Shown here: piece by piece, positions 47,757-57,758 of the stretch
How the letters are laid out: each line of letters starts with the position of its first letter
How positions within the stretch are numbered: position 1 is the first letter of the stretch
Assembly: GCA_020252645.1 (NCBI GenBank)
Contig: JADCCN010000004.1
Span: 62,001-126,000 of the forward strand
DNA from: Methylobacterium sp.
GTDB lineage: Bacteria > Pseudomonadota > Alphaproteobacteria > Rhizobiales > Beijerinckiaceae
DNA length: 64,000 nucleotides
Direction of reading: 5' to 3'
Notes under the pieces: generated by a model
What the model was told of the DNA's origin: nothing
The model's input: the letters and a program-made list of their open reading frames with translations, nothing else
Database searches by the model: none
Made by a program: the position numbers and the translations under genes

Positions 47757-48719
47757 CTATTCCGTGGGCATTTGCCAGACCGAAACCAGCCCCTCCAGGG
47801 CCTTCGGACCCAGCAGGCGATAGGCTGCTTCATCCACCGCTTCGGGCACCGGCAGGCCCAGCAGGCGCGCGGCCCGATGCAGCGAGCCCAGGGCTGGCAG
47901 GCTTCCGCGCTGGCTTTTGGGCTTGTAATCCACCACGCCGAGGTCGCGCGTTACGTTCTTCTCGCGCTCGAGCCAGGCAATCGCTTCCTTCTCGCCACCC
48001 AGCTCGTCGATCAGCTTCAGGCCAAGCGCCTGCCGGCCTGTGAAGACCCGGCCATCGGCCACCACATTCAGGGCATCGTTCTGCAGGTTGCGGCGCGCGC
48101 CCACGAGATCACGAAACCAGCGATAGGTATCGGCCACGGTGGCTTCCAGGGCAGCGCGCGCTTCGGGCGTGGTGGGCTCGACGCCCGAGGGCATCGCCTT
48201 CAGCGGCGTGGAACGCACGGCCTCGACCTTCACGCCCAGCGTTTCAAGAAGCTTCGAGACATTCGGAACCTGCGCAATCACGCCGATCGAACCGATGAGC
48301 GCGCTGCCATTCGCCACGATGCGCTCGGCACCGAGCGCGGTCATGTAGGCACCCGAGGCGCCGATCCCGTCGATCACGGCCACGACCGGCTTTTTTGCAG
48401 CCAGCGCCTTCACGGCGTGGTGCAGCGCTTCCGAACCCGAGGTCGTGCCTCCCCCGGAATCGATGCGCAGGATGACCGCGCTTGCCTGCGATTTCTCGAT
48501 CTCGCGCAGCAGGTCGAGCGTTTCCTGCCGCCCGGTGATCAGGCCTTCGATGCTCATCCGCGCGATGTGGCTGCGGCCACTCGACATCCCGAGCCGCCCA
48601 AAAGCAATGGCCGCGCCGATCAGCGCGAGAATGAGGATCAGAACGCTCGCCACACGCCAGAAGGTGAGCTGGCGACGCAGGCGGCGGCGGTCCACAAGCA
48701 TGTCCGAGGTGAGGCTCAT
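47757..48719 (-). CDS. sppA: Signal peptide peptidase SppA, 36K type
   Basis: A 320-aa membrane-anchored serine protease of the S49 family. A single helix follows the basic N-terminus (VASVLILILALIGAAIAFG). The nucleophile Ser lies in GIGASGAYM and the general base Lys in STPLKAMPSG. LRIDSGGGTTSGSE is a family mark. I chose ATG 48719 with GGAAAG upstream over a longer frame beginning at 48782. It degrades cleaved signal peptides in the inner membrane. Confidence 0.9.
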   Translation of the reverse strand: MSLTSDMLVDRRRLRRQLTFWRVASVLILILALIGAAIAFGRLGMSSGRSHIARMSIEGLITGRQETLDLLREIEKSQASAVILRIDSGGGTTSGSEALHHAVKALAAKKPVVAVIDGIGASGAYMTALGAERIVANGSALIGSIGVIAQVPNVSKLLETLGVKVEAVRSTPLKAMPSGVEPTTPEARAALEATVADTYRWFRDLVGARRNLQNDALNVVADGRVFTGRQALGLKLIDELGGEKEAIAWLEREKNVTRDLGVVDYKPKSQRGSLPALGSLHRAARLLGLPVPEAVDEAAYRLLGPKALEGLVSVWQMPTE

Positions 48720-48828
48720 CGCGCTTTCCGGGGCCCTCAGGACCCCGCCCTGTCGATTGCTGTTCGGCGAGTGGGGTGCCATGCCAAAGGCACCCCGGCA
48801 AGTGTTATCATGCGTCCGTTCTTGTCGG

Positions 48829-50094
48829 TCAGGCGAGGCCCTGCGGCCGCCCCGTTACCACCACGAGCGGTTCGATATCCGCATAGAGCCGCCGCGCGGC
48901 AGCCTTCACGGCATCGAGGGTTGCCGCTTCCACATCCTGGTTGCGGCGGTCGATGTAGTCGATCGGCAGCCCATCCACGCGCAGCGAGAGCAGGTGATCG
49001 GCGATCTTGCGCGAGGTATCGAATTGCAGCGCATAGGAGCCGGTGAGATAGCTCTTCGCCTTTGCGAGTTCTTCCCCGGTCGGTCCTTCGGCTCCCATCC
49101 GGCTGATCTCGGCCCGCATCACGCGCAGCGATTCCGCCACCCGCTCATTGCTGGTGGCGGTGCCGGCCATGAAAAGCTTGGTATGCGCCGACCAGCGCAG
49201 GCTGCTCCACACGGAATAGGCGAGGCCGCGCGTCTCGCGCACCTCATGCCAGAGGCGCGACGTGAAGGCGCCGCCGCCCAGCACGTGATTGGCCAGATAG
49301 GCCGCCATGAAATCCGGATCGCGCCGCGAAACGCCGGGCAGCGCGAGGAAGAGCGTCGATTGCGGGACATCGAGATCAACGATCTCGATATGCCCGGCCG
49401 ATTGCATCGCGATTTCGGGCACAGGTGCCAGCTTGGCCTCCGGCGAAAGATCGCTGAAGACACGATCCACGCCGGCCGCAAGGGCCTCCGCCGAGATCGC
49501 GCCCACCGAGACGATCCGCAGGACGTCGCGCCCGAAAAGGCGCGCATGCTGGTTCCTCAGTTCATCCCGGGTGATCGCCTGGACATCGGGGATACTGCCA
49601 TCCGTCGGAAGCCCGTAGGGATGGTTCGCGAAAGCGAGACGGTTCAGCGCGTCGCGCGTCAGGCTTTGCGGGTCGGTCTCGTCGCGCTTCAGGCCGGAGA
49701 TGATCTGCGAGCGCACGCGTTCGATGGCATCGGGGTCGAAGCGCGGTTCACGGATGGCGAGCGCCAGAAGGTCGAAGGCGGAATCGGCATGTTCCGTCAG
49801 GGTGCGCATCGAGCCGGTGAGACGGTCGCGCGAAGCGCCGAACGCAAGTTCGATCGCCTTCTCCTCGAGCGCCTCCTGGAAGGCCTCGGCCTTGAGCGGG
49901 CCGGCGCCCTCATCGAGCAGCCCCGCAAGGAAGCTCGCGAGCCCCGCGCGCCCGGCCGGGTCCTGCGCCGCGCCACCGAGCACGGCGAATTCCATGGAGA
50001 CGAGCGGCACGGTGTAGTCCTCGGCATGCCAGATTTCGAAACCGGCCGGCGAGGTGACGCGGGAGACCCGCGTGCGATGCGAGGAAGACGTCAT
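48829..50094 (-). CDS. M16-family peptidase homologue without zinc site (non-catalytic partner)
   Basis: A 421-aa pitrilysin-like protein. The position of the HxxEH zinc motif reads GLASFLAGLLDEGAG, so zinc cannot be held. The C-terminal part keeps the R/Y pair region (LWHEVRETRGLAYSVWS) seen in M16 subunits. It directly follows the active M16 gene on the same strand. Such pairs form heterodimers of one catalytic and one structural chain. ATG 50094 is preferred over a TTG further upstream. Confidence 0.88.
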   Translation of the reverse strand: MTSSSHRTRVSRVTSPAGFEIWHAEDYTVPLVSMEFAVLGGAAQDPAGRAGLASFLAGLLDEGAGPLKAEAFQEALEEKAIELAFGASRDRLTGSMRTLTEHADSAFDLLALAIREPRFDPDAIERVRSQIISGLKRDETDPQSLTRDALNRLAFANHPYGLPTDGSIPDVQAITRDELRNQHARLFGRDVLRIVSVGAISAEALAAGVDRVFSDLSPEAKLAPVPEIAMQSAGHIEIVDLDVPQSTLFLALPGVSRRDPDFMAAYLANHVLGGGAFTSRLWHEVRETRGLAYSVWSSLRWSAHTKLFMAGTATSNERVAESLRVMRAEISRMGAEGPTGEELAKAKSYLTGSYALQFDTSRKIADHLLSLRVDGLPIDYIDRRNQDVEAATLDAVKAAARRLYADIEPLVVVTGRPQGLA

Positions 50095-50125
50095 CGTCAG
50101 GAACCAATCAAACAAAGCGAAAAAA

Positions 50126-51403
50126 TCAGGCCGCAGCCTTGGTGAGATGGCCGGTCACGGCCTTGCCCGGCAGCAGGTAGCGGTTCGCGACCCGGCGAAC
50201 ATCCGCCGCCTCCACGTTGCGGATGCGGTCGGACCATTGCGCGAGATCGTCGATCTTGCCGCCGGTCGTCAGCGTCGACCCGACCATCCGCGCAAGATGC
50301 GCCTGGCTGTCCTGCGCGTAGACCATGTCGGCGATGAGGCGCGTGCGTGCGCGGGCCAGTTCCTTGCCGCCCACATCCGTGTTGCGCAATTCGGCGATGA
50401 CCTCCTCCGCGGCGGCATCGAGGTCCGGCAGGGCCACGCCATCCATCGGCACCGCATAATGGCCGAACTGGCCGATATCGAGCGCATCGCTCCAGTACCA
50501 GGAGCCTGCAGCGACCGCGAGCGGCCGGCTGACCACCAGCGCACGGTAGAGCCGGCTCGTCTGCGAGCCGCCGAGAATCTGGCTCAGCACTTCCAGGGCC
50601 GCCGCATCATTCTCCGGGGCGCACATGTAATTCGGCACGATATAGAGCTTCTGCGTCATGGGCTGCTCGACCTTCTGGTCGGCGAGGCTGACGAAGCGGC
50701 TGGCCTTGATTTCCGGCTCGCGCACGCGGCGGCGCTCCGGCTTGCCGCTGTTGCCGGGGCGGATCTTGCCATAGGTCTCCTCGGCGAGACGGCGCACTTC
50801 CGCTTCCTCGACATCACCCGCCACGATCAGGATCGCGTTGTCCGGGCGGTAGAAGCGGCGGTAATAGGCGAGGGCATCCTCGCGCCCCAGTTCCTCGATC
50901 TCGTGGCCCCAGCCAATCACCGGCGTTCCATAGGGATGGTGCACGTAGAGGGTCGCCATCAGGCTTTCCTGAAGCTGCGCGGCCGGGTCGCTGTCGGTGC
51001 GCATCTTGCGCTCCTCGATCACCACATCCCGTTCCGAGAGCACTTCCGGCCCTTCGAGCACGAGGCCCATCATGCGATCGGATTCGAGCGCCATCATCCG
51101 CCCGAGATGCTCCTTCGCCACGCGCTGGTAATAGGCGGTGTAATCATAGGAGGTGAAGGCGTTTTCCTGCCCGCCCACAGCCGCGACGATGTTCGAGAAC
51201 GAGCCTTTGGGGTTGGTCTCGGTGCCCTTGAACATCAGGTGCTCGAGGAAATGCGCGATCCCGGACTTGCCCGGCGGATCATCCGCGGCGCCGTTCCGGA
51301 AATAGATCATGTGGGTGACCACCGGGGCCCGATGATCCGGTATGACGACGACCTCCAGGCCATTCTCGAGATGGAAATGCCCGAAAGCGGGAAGCGTGGA
51401 CAT
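50126..51403 (-). CDS. M16-family zinc peptidase, catalytic subunit
   Basis: A 425-aa processing-peptidase-like enzyme with an intact inverted zinc motif His51-Phe-Leu-Glu54-His55 (GIAHFLEHLMFKGTE) and the downstream Glu region VAAVGGQENAFTSYDYTAYY. AGGAG lies before ATG 51403. A terminator just upstream isolates it from the small exported-protein gene, so the M16 pair has its own promoter. No signal peptide is evident. Confidence 0.92.
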   Translation of the reverse strand: MSTLPAFGHFHLENGLEVVVIPDHRAPVVTHMIYFRNGAADDPPGKSGIAHFLEHLMFKGTETNPKGSFSNIVAAVGGQENAFTSYDYTAYYQRVAKEHLGRMMALESDRMMGLVLEGPEVLSERDVVIEERKMRTDSDPAAQLQESLMATLYVHHPYGTPVIGWGHEIEELGREDALAYYRRFYRPDNAILIVAGDVEEAEVRRLAEETYGKIRPGNSGKPERRRVREPEIKASRFVSLADQKVEQPMTQKLYIVPNYMCAPENDAAALEVLSQILGGSQTSRLYRALVVSRPLAVAAGSWYWSDALDIGQFGHYAVPMDGVALPDLDAAAEEVIAELRNTDVGGKELARARTRLIADMVYAQDSQAHLARMVGSTLTTGGKIDDLAQWSDRIRNVEAADVRRVANRYLLPGKAVTGHLTKAAA

Positions 51404-51475
51404 GTCGTCAAATCTCCTGCGGGCGCGGCAAGACGGCGGTGCCGGTTGCCAAGGCGGGACAAGCCCAAGATGGGC

Positions 51476-51504
51476 AAAGAAAAGGCCGGGAACAAGTCCC
51501 GGCC
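51476..51504 (-). terminator. Rho-independent terminator after the small exported-protein gene
   Basis: On the - strand GGCCGGGA (51504-51497) pairs with TCCCGGCC (51491-51484) around a 5-nt loop and is followed by TTTTCTTT. Confidence 0.85.
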
Positions 51505-51531
51505 GGATGGTTCTTTCAAACCCGGGGGCAA

Positions 51532-52179
51532 TCAGTCCAGGCGGCGCCAGGTATCCTCGGGCCGGTTGTTGTCGAAACCCTGCGGGGCTTCCTGGGTCCG
51601 GCGCATCGGCGCGCCGGTGGCGGCCTGGCGCAAACCCTTCGGCGGATCCGTGAGATAGCGGCGCGGTGGTTCGGTGCCAGGCGCATAGGTCGGCTGGTTG
51701 ACCGGCGTGCCCGCGGCCCATTCCGACGGCGAGAGGCGAATGCCCGTCTTGTCGTTGCCCCAGGTGCCCTCGGTCATCTGGGCACCGGCCGGCGCACGAC
51801 CGGCGCGGATCTCTTCCATGGAGACGCGGCGACCATCCACCGACTGGCCGGCGAGCAATTCGGGCGCCGGGGCGCGGCGACGCGCCTGCTCCTTCTTGCG
51901 CTCGGTCACATCCGGATCGACCGGCCAGGACGGTTTGCGCTCATGCGCTTCGGGATCTTCCGGGTTGCGCAGGAGGGTTGTATCCTTTGGGACAACCAGC
52001 GTCGGGCGGTCGCGATATTCGATCGGCTCACGATCGGTCCTTGGCAGGATGCCGATTGAACCAAGGATCTGCCGCATGCCGATGCCATCCTGGGCCGAAG
52101 CCGGCACGGCCGGCAAAAGGCCGAGCACCAAGCCCGCCAGGGCAACACGCATCATCAATCTTGTCGAATGGATCCTCAT
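51532..52179 (-). CDS. Exported proline- and arginine-rich protein of unknown function (DUF3035-like context)
   Basis: A 215-aa protein with a clear signal peptide (VALAGLVLGLLPAVPASAQ) and a mature part rich in Pro, Arg, Glu and Gly, probably disordered. A small exported protein of this kind lies between lspA and the M16 pair in many alphaproteobacteria, where it is called DUF3035 or hypothetical. I see no enzymatic motif. ATG 52179 has GGAAGAG upstream. Confidence 0.75.
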   Translation of the reverse strand: MRIHSTRLMMRVALAGLVLGLLPAVPASAQDGIGMRQILGSIGILPRTDREPIEYRDRPTLVVPKDTTLLRNPEDPEAHERKPSWPVDPDVTERKKEQARRRAPAPELLAGQSVDGRRVSMEEIRAGRAPAGAQMTEGTWGNDKTGIRLSPSEWAAGTPVNQPTYAPGTEPPRRYLTDPPKGLRQAATGAPMRRTQEAPQGFDNNRPEDTWRRLD

Positions 52180-52215
52180 CGGAAACTCTTCCTTCCACGC
52201 GAGACGACGTTCTCT

Positions 52216-52318
52216 AGAGCATGCTCTCGCAAAAGTGGATACCGGTTTTGCGTGACAACATGCGACAAAACAAAAAGATAGAGCACGGTTTTGATCTCAT
52301 CAAAACGAGACGTGCTCT
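52216..52318. repeat. Intergenic two-hairpin repeat, copy 10 (divergent arms)
   Basis: The first stem uses CTCGCAAAAG and TTTTGCGTG around TGGATACCGG. The middle ACAAAACAAAAAGATAGAGC is kept, and the second stem is CGGTTTTGATCTC/AAAACGAGACG. The arms differ from all other copies yet pair. Confidence 0.82.
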
Positions 52319-52353
52319 AGCACCAATCACCCTTTCGCGCCAGATCGCGGCAA

Positions 52354-52869
52354 TTACGAGGCATCACCCCGGTTGCCAAAGGTCAAAAACGGGCTCGCGA
52401 CCATGAGGATCACGCCGATCACGATCGCGGCGTCCGCCACGTTGAACACATACCAGCTGAAATCGCCCACATGGAAATGCACGAAATCGAACACGGCGCC
52501 GTGCCAGATGCGGTCGATGGCGTTGCCGATGGCCCCACCGATGATGAGCCCGATGCCGACGGCCTCGATGCGGTTCTCCGCGCGCTTCAGCCAGAAGAAC
52601 AGGATCACGGACGCCACAAGCTTCACGCTGGTGAGAATCCAGCGCCCGGTCTCCGTCTCCTGCTGGAAGAGCCCGTAGGAAATCCCCCGGTTCCAGACCA
52701 CGGTGAAATCAAGAAACGGCGTGATGTGCCAGGGCCAGGTGAGGCGCAGGTTGGTGCCGAAGATCAGGGTGAGCTTCGTTGCCTGATCCACGGCCAGAAG
52801 CAGCGCGGCAACGAGGAGGCCCAATCGCAGGAAGCGGCCGGGCTCGGTTGGAAGGCTCGTCTCGCTCAC
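52354..52869 (-). CDS. lspA: Lipoprotein signal peptidase (prolipoprotein signal peptidase II)
   Basis: A 171-aa inner-membrane aspartic protease with four helices. The two catalytic Asp are in [10 protein letters not shown] and [11 protein letters not shown], and [14 protein letters not shown] is the first conserved box. I chose GTG 52869, which overlaps the ileS stop (GTGA) and has GGAAGG just upstream; ATG 52884 would overlap ileS by 19 bp. ileS-lspA is a common operon. Confidence 0.93.
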   Translation of the reverse strand: MSETSLPTEPGRFLRLGLLVAALLLAVDQATKLTLIFGTNLRLTWPWHITPFLDFTVVWNRGISYGLFQQETETGRWILTSVKLVASVILFFWLKRAENRIEAVGIGLIIGGAIGNAIDRIWHGAVFDFVHFHVGDFSWYVFNVADAAIVIGVILMVASPFLTFGNRGDAS

Positions 52870-55800
52870 GCGCGCGCCTTCCATTCAGCCATCGCCGCAG
52901 CGTCGCGCGGGGTGATGTCGGGATAGGCCGGGTTGGCGGTCGCGGGGTCGAAATAGCGCCAGGAACGCGCACATTTCACGAGGCCCTTGTCTGACGCCGA
53001 TTCTACGACCACACCACTCACTTCGTTCTCAAGAACAAGATGAATTTGCTCATTTTGGCTCAAGTGATCAGTCAGGCCTTCGCTATCGGTATCTGACCAT
53101 TTCGCCTTGAATGCGTCTAGAGGTGGCGCATACCAATGAATGGCCGCGCGAGACACGATGCAAAGCTCTGCAAAATCTTGACCTTTGAGCGCTTCAAAAA
53201 GTGTCTCACTGCGCGTGAAGAACTCGATGCTGGCTTGCAGGGAAGACCCAATCTCTTTTTCAACACGCTTTTTTTCGAGAGCTTCTGTCACGATTTTTCG
53301 CGCAACGCGGATTTTCCGCCATTTTTTGGCCAGTTCCTCATCGCGCCATGCCTCGGGCACCTTAGCGAAGCCTTCCTCATGGATGGAGCCTTCGATGCCC
53401 GGATGGCGCGCGAGCCAGGCTTCCTCAGATGTGAAGACGAGGATGGGGGCCAGCCAGCGCAGCACGCAATCACACAGGCGATCCACCACATTCAGCGCCG
53501 CGCGGCGCTTCAGGCTGGAGGCCGGCTCGCAATAGAGCGTGTCCTTGCGGATATCGAAATAGAAGGCCGAGAGATCGGTGTTCAGGAACAGCGCGAGTTC
53601 GGAAACCACGCGCTTGTAATCATAATCCGCATAGGCCTTGCGGATGACCGGATCGAGTTCCGCGAGCCGGTGCAGCATCAGCCGCTCCAGCTCCGGCATG
53701 TCGCCTTCCGCCACCGGCTTGCCGTCGAAATGCGCCAGCGCGCCGAGCATCCAGCGGATGGTGTTGCGCAGCTTGCGGTAGTTCTCGGCCATGCTCTTCA
53801 GGATTTCCGGCCCGATGCGCTGGTCATCGCCGTAATCGGAACTCGCGACCCAGAGGCGCAGGATATCGGCACCGGATTGCTCGATGACGCTCTGCGGCGC
53901 GGTGACATTGCCGAGCGATTTGCTCATCTTCCGGCCCTGCTCGTCGAGCGTGAAGCCGTGGGTCAGCACCACATCGAAAGGCGCGCGGCCGCGCGTGCCG
54001 CAGCTTTCGAGCAGGCTCGACTGGAACCAGCCGCGATGCTGGTCCGAGCCTTCGAGATACATCACCCGGTCCTCGCCGCCATCGACAACGCGCTTCACGC
54101 CCGCGAGGCCGGGGAAATTCACCGGGTCTTCCAAAGTGTAGGTGTGGGTGGAACCGGAATCGAACCAGACGTCGAGAACATCGGTCACCATCTCGTATTG
54201 CGCGGGGTCATGGCCGAAGGGCGCGAGGAACCGCTCCTTCGCGCCATCCGCGAACCAGGCATCGGCGCCCTCGGTCTCGAAGGCTTGCGCGATCGCCTCG
54301 TCGACGCGGGCGTCGCGCAGCATTTCTTTCGTGTCGTGATGCACGAAAACGGTGATCGGCACGCCCCAGGCGCGCTGGCGGCTCATCACCCAATCGGGCT
54401 TGTTCTCAACCATGCCGCGGATGCGGTTTTCGCCCGAACCCGGCACCCATTCGGTGTTGGAGATCGCCTCAAAAGCCCGCTGGCGCAACGTTTTGTCATT
54501 CCCGACGGCCTGCAAGGCCGGGCGGGAATCCATGGAGACCGCGAACGGCTTATCCATGGCAATGAACCATTGCGGCGTGTTGCGGAAGATCACCGGCTTC
54601 TTCGAGCGCCAGGAATGCGGATATTGATGTTTGAGGAAGCCTTTTGCGACGAGCATCTTGGCTTCGATTAGGGCCTCGATCACCGCTTTGTTGGCATCAC
54701 CCTTCTCGCCGTTCTCCTGGATGACGCGCTTGCCGGTGAAGCCGGGGGCCTCGTCGGTGTAGATGCTGTCATCGTCGATGGTGAAGGGGATTTTCGTCTC
54801 GATGCCGCGCGCGCGAAGCTGCTGCTGCACATCCGCGCGGGTCCAGATTTCAAAGTCCTCGCGGCCATGGCTCGGCGCTGTATGGACAAAGCCCGTGCCT
54901 GCATCGTCGGTGACATGATCGCCATCGAGAAGCGGCACATCGAAAGTGTAGCCGAGGGAAGCGAGCGGGTGGGTGCAGGTCACCTTTACGAGAACGGCTC
55001 CGGGCACATCGTCGCGGCGCTTCAGCGTGATCTTGGCCGAGCTTCCAACCGCCTCCGCCAACTTGTCGGCGATGATGTAACGCTCACCCGGCTTCGGCCC
55101 GAAATCGCGCTCGTTGGCCGTTACCTCATAAAGGCCATACGCGATCTTGGACGAGAACGAGATCGCCCGGTTGCCGGGCAGGGTCCAGGGTGTCGTCGTC
55201 CAGATCAAGATTGACGTTCCAGTGCTGGCCAATGCACCCAGCATGGCGCCGAAGGACTCAACTCCCATTTCCGAGGAATGAGCCTGTGCTATTGGAGATA
55301 AACGTCTCACCGGAAACTTCACCCAGACCATATCACTCGTATGGTCGTGATACTCGATCTCGGCTTCGGCGAGCGCGGTTCTCTCCACCACGCTCCACAT
55401 CACGGGCTTGGAGCCGCGATAGAGCAGCCCGTTGTCCTTGAACTTCATGATCTCGCGGGCGATCTGCGCTTCGGCATGGAAGGCCATGGTCGAATAGGGC
55501 CTGTCCCAGTCGCCGGTGACGCCCAGCCGCTTGAATTCCTCGCGCTGAACATTCAACCAATGCGTGGCATAGGCCCGGCATTCGGCGCGGAAGGCATTGA
55601 TCGCCGCGCCCGAATTCAGCTCCGGCTTCGCCTTGCCTTTGGCGCGATATTCCTCCTCGATCTTCCATTCGATCGGCAGGCCGTGGCAATCCCAGCCCGG
55701 AACATAGTTGGAATCGAAGCCCAGCATGCTCTGCGAACGCGTGACCAAATCCTTGAGGATCTTGTTCAGCGCATGCCCGATATGGATGTTGCCGTTGGCG

Positions 55801-55994
55801 TAGGGCGGGCCATCATGCAGCACGAATTTCGGCTTGCCGGCGGAAGCCTTGCGGATGCGCGCGTAAAGGTCGATCTCCGCCCAGCGCTTCAGGATTTCGG
55901 GCTCCTTCTGCGGCAGGCCCGCACGCATGGGGAAGGGCGTTTCAGGCAGGAAGAGGGTCTGGGAGTAATCGAACGGGGCGTTCTCGGCGCTCAT
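52866..55994 (-). CDS. ileS: Isoleucyl-tRNA synthetase
   Basis: A 1042-aa class I synthetase with the HIGH box at 71-74 ([10 protein letters not shown]) and the KMSKS loop ([10 protein letters not shown]). The editing domain contains [16 protein letters not shown]. Length is normal. Two segments are clearly lower in GC than the rest: about 55205-55315, just before the editing domain motif, and about 52985-53330, in the C-terminal domain. The frame stays open and the sequence remains protein-like in both. It is translated from ATG 55994 behind a sigma-70 promoter. Confidence 0.96.
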   Translation of the reverse strand: MSAENAPFDYSQTLFLPETPFPMRAGLPQKEPEILKRWAEIDLYARIRKASAGKPKFVLHDGPPYANGNIHIGHALNKILKDLVTRSQSMLGFDSNYVPGWDCHGLPIEWKIEEEYRAKGKAKPELNSGAAINAFRAECRAYATHWLNVQREEFKRLGVTGDWDRPYSTMAFHAEAQIAREIMKFKDNGLLYRGSKPVMWSVVERTALAEAEIEYHDHTSDMVWVKFPVRRLSPIAQAHSSEMGVESFGAMLGALASTGTSILIWTTTPWTLPGNRAISFSSKIAYGLYEVTANERDFGPKPGERYIIADKLAEAVGSSAKITLKRRDDVPGAVLVKVTCTHPLASLGYTFDVPLLDGDHVTDDAGTGFVHTAPSHGREDFEIWTRADVQQQLRARGIETKIPFTIDDDSIYTDEAPGFTGKRVIQENGEKGDANKAVIEALIEAKMLVAKGFLKHQYPHSWRSKKPVIFRNTPQWFIAMDKPFAVSMDSRPALQAVGNDKTLRQRAFEAISNTEWVPGSGENRIRGMVENKPDWVMSRQRAWGVPITVFVHHDTKEMLRDARVDEAIAQAFETEGADAWFADGAKERFLAPFGHDPAQYEMVTDVLDVWFDSGSTHTYTLEDPVNFPGLAGVKRVVDGGEDRVMYLEGSDQHRGWFQSSLLESCGTRGRAPFDVVLTHGFTLDEQGRKMSKSLGNVTAPQSVIEQSGADILRLWVASSDYGDDQRIGPEILKSMAENYRKLRNTIRWMLGALAHFDGKPVAEGDMPELERLMLHRLAELDPVIRKAYADYDYKRVVSELALFLNTDLSAFYFDIRKDTLYCEPASSLKRRAALNVVDRLCDCVLRWLAPILVFTSEEAWLARHPGIEGSIHEEGFAKVPEAWRDEELAKKWRKIRVARKIVTEALEKKRVEKEIGSSLQASIEFFTRSETLFEALKGQDFAELCIVSRAAIHWYAPPLDAFKAKWSDTDSEGLTDHLSQNEQIHLVLENEVSGVVVESASDKGLVKCARSWRYFDPATANPAYPDITPRDAAAMAEWKARA

Positions 55995-56142
55995 GATGGG
56001 CGGCTCACGACAGGGCTGGAAGGAACAAGCGGGCGGGCGCGAAATCGACGGATGAGCAGACCGGCCGCACCTCGCGCTTCAGCGCGGGGCGACCGGGGTC
56101 GTAATTCGCGTGCGTGACCAGACGGCGCTTGTCATGCCACGG

Positions 56143-56170
56143 GCTATAGCAAGCCGTCGCGGCCAGGCAA
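56143..56170 (-). promoter_or_regulatory. Sigma-70 promoter of ileS
   Basis: On the - strand TTGCCT (56170-56165), a 16-bp spacer and TATAGC (56148-56143) form a good promoter about 150 bp before the ileS ATG, just past the ribF stop. Confidence 0.6.
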
Positions 56171-56174
56171 AGCA

Positions 56175-57137
56175 CTATTGCTGCGAGAGAATCCGCCGCG
56201 CTTCGGCCTGGTCGGCATCCATCTGGCGGATCAGTGCCTCCAGGCTGTCAAAGCGCTCCTCGCCGCGCAGGAAGGCCTCGAAGGACACCGTCACCCGCTT
56301 GCCGTAGAGATCACCCGAAAAGTCGATCACGAAGACTTCCAGCAGCGGCGCGCCATTATCGAACATCGGGCGGCGGCCGAAACTCGCGACGCCGGCGCGC
56401 GGTTCGCCGTCGATCTCGATCCCTACGGCATAGATGCCATGACGCAGGCCATTCCCGCGATCAAGGGCGATATTCGCGGTGGGATAGCCGAGTTCCCGGC
56501 CCCGCTTCGCCCCGTGAATGACCTCACCGGAAACTGCATAGGCATAGCCGAGCATGCGATTGGCCGTTGCGACATCCCCTTCGGACAAGGCCTGCCGGAT
56601 GGCGCTGGAGGAGACAATCGCGCCCGTCTCGTCGCGGAAAGGCTCCACAAAATGCACGGCAAAGCCATGGCGCCGGCCGGCTTTCGCCAGGAATTCCGGC
56701 GTGCCCTGCCTTCCCCTGCCGAAGTGGAAATCATGCCCCACCACCACGCCAGCCGCACCCAGGCGCTCAACGACAAGATGCTGAACAAAATCTTCCGCGC
56801 TGGTGCCGGCGAGCGTGGCATCGAATTTCAGCAGGGCAAGCACCTCAAATCCGATGGAGGCGAGCCTTTTCGGCCGCTCTTCCGGCGAATTCAGCCGGAA
56901 AAACAGGCGATCGGGCTGGAAGAAGGTGCGGGGATGGGGCTCGAAGCTCAGCGCCGTCACGGGGCCGGCCTGCCGCAGGCCGGCGGCCATTCTGCGTGCC
57001 GCCTCCGCAACCGCCTCATGCCCGCGATGGGCGCCATCGAAATTGCCGATGGCGAGAACCGGCCGCACAAGCGGAGCGCGATCTTTCCCAAGAAAAATCA
57101 GATTGATCGCCAGGGATCCGCTGGAAGGCTCGATCAT
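56175..57137 (-). CDS. ribF: Bifunctional riboflavin kinase / FAD synthetase
   Basis: A 320-aa enzyme that makes FMN and FAD. The N-terminal adenylyltransferase has AIGNFDGAHRGHEAV and FEPHPRTFF. The C-terminal riboflavin kinase has GYPTANIALDRG and the RRPMFDNGAPLLEVF region. I chose ATG 57137 because it gives the family length; a longer frame begins at 57308 without support. It precedes ileS in the same direction, as in many proteobacteria. Confidence 0.93.
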   Translation of the reverse strand: MIEPSSGSLAINLIFLGKDRAPLVRPVLAIGNFDGAHRGHEAVAEAARRMAAGLRQAGPVTALSFEPHPRTFFQPDRLFFRLNSPEERPKRLASIGFEVLALLKFDATLAGTSAEDFVQHLVVERLGAAGVVVGHDFHFGRGRQGTPEFLAKAGRRHGFAVHFVEPFRDETGAIVSSSAIRQALSEGDVATANRMLGYAYAVSGEVIHGAKRGRELGYPTANIALDRGNGLRHGIYAVGIEIDGEPRAGVASFGRRPMFDNGAPLLEVFVIDFSGDLYGKRVTVSFEAFLRGEERFDSLEALIRQMDADQAEARRILSQQ

Positions 57138-57349
57138 TTTGGTCCGGTCGGGCAGGCAGGGGTGAACGATGGATGCCGAAAGCATCACGAAATTGGTTCG
57201 CAGTTGAACCGCATTAACATAATCGCAAGAGGCCGCGACATAGTGTTCGTTCCGGTGGGTTCTCAACTCCAGGTTCAAAGGACAGGAGAAGCCTCTGCTG
57301 CGCGGCACCGGTAGGGCTTCGGAGCGGATCGCCTCAGGTGGAGTAAAAC

Positions 57350-57736
57350 ATGGCTTTCGATGCAGGCACGTCCATTCTCGTTGTGGATGATTATCAGACG
57401 ATGGTCCGGATCATCCGGAATCTTCTGAAGCAACTCGGTTTCGAGAATGTCGACGAGGCGTCCGATGGTTCCGAAGCGCTCGCGAAGATGCGCGAGAAAC
57501 GCTACGGCCTTATCATTTCGGATTGGAACATGCAGCCGATGACGGGCTACGAACTGCTCAAACAGGTGCGTGCCGACCGCGATCTGCACTCGACGCCGTT
57601 CATCATGGTCACGGCTGAATCCAAGACGGAAAACGTGATCGCCGCCAAGCGGGCCGGCGTGAACAACTACATCGTGAAGCCGTTTAACGCCCAGACGCTG
57701 AAGGCCAAGATCGACGCGGTCGCCGCCTCGACCTGA
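57350..57736 (+). CDS. CheY-like single-domain response regulator
   Basis: A 128-aa receiver with Asp13-Asp14, the phosphoacceptor Asp58 (IISDWNMQPMTG), Thr in VTAES and Lys in VKPF. No output domain follows. The sequence resembles chemotaxis CheY closely (DWNMP-like motif). GGTGGAG lies before ATG 57350. No che cluster is nearby; together with the Amt-MCP fusion and the TipF-like protein it hints at motility control, but it may serve another pathway. Confidence 0.92.
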   Translation: MAFDAGTSILVVDDYQTMVRIIRNLLKQLGFENVDEASDGSEALAKMREKRYGLIISDWNMQPMTGYELLKQVRADRDLHSTPFIMVTAESKTENVIAAKRAGVNNYIVKPFNAQTLKAKIDAVAAST

Positions 57737-57758
57737 TTTCCCCTGAGGTCCTGCGAGT

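Noticed and set aside
48829-50094. Second active M16 protease
   Set aside because: The zinc-binding HxxEH motif is absent, so only a structural role is supported.
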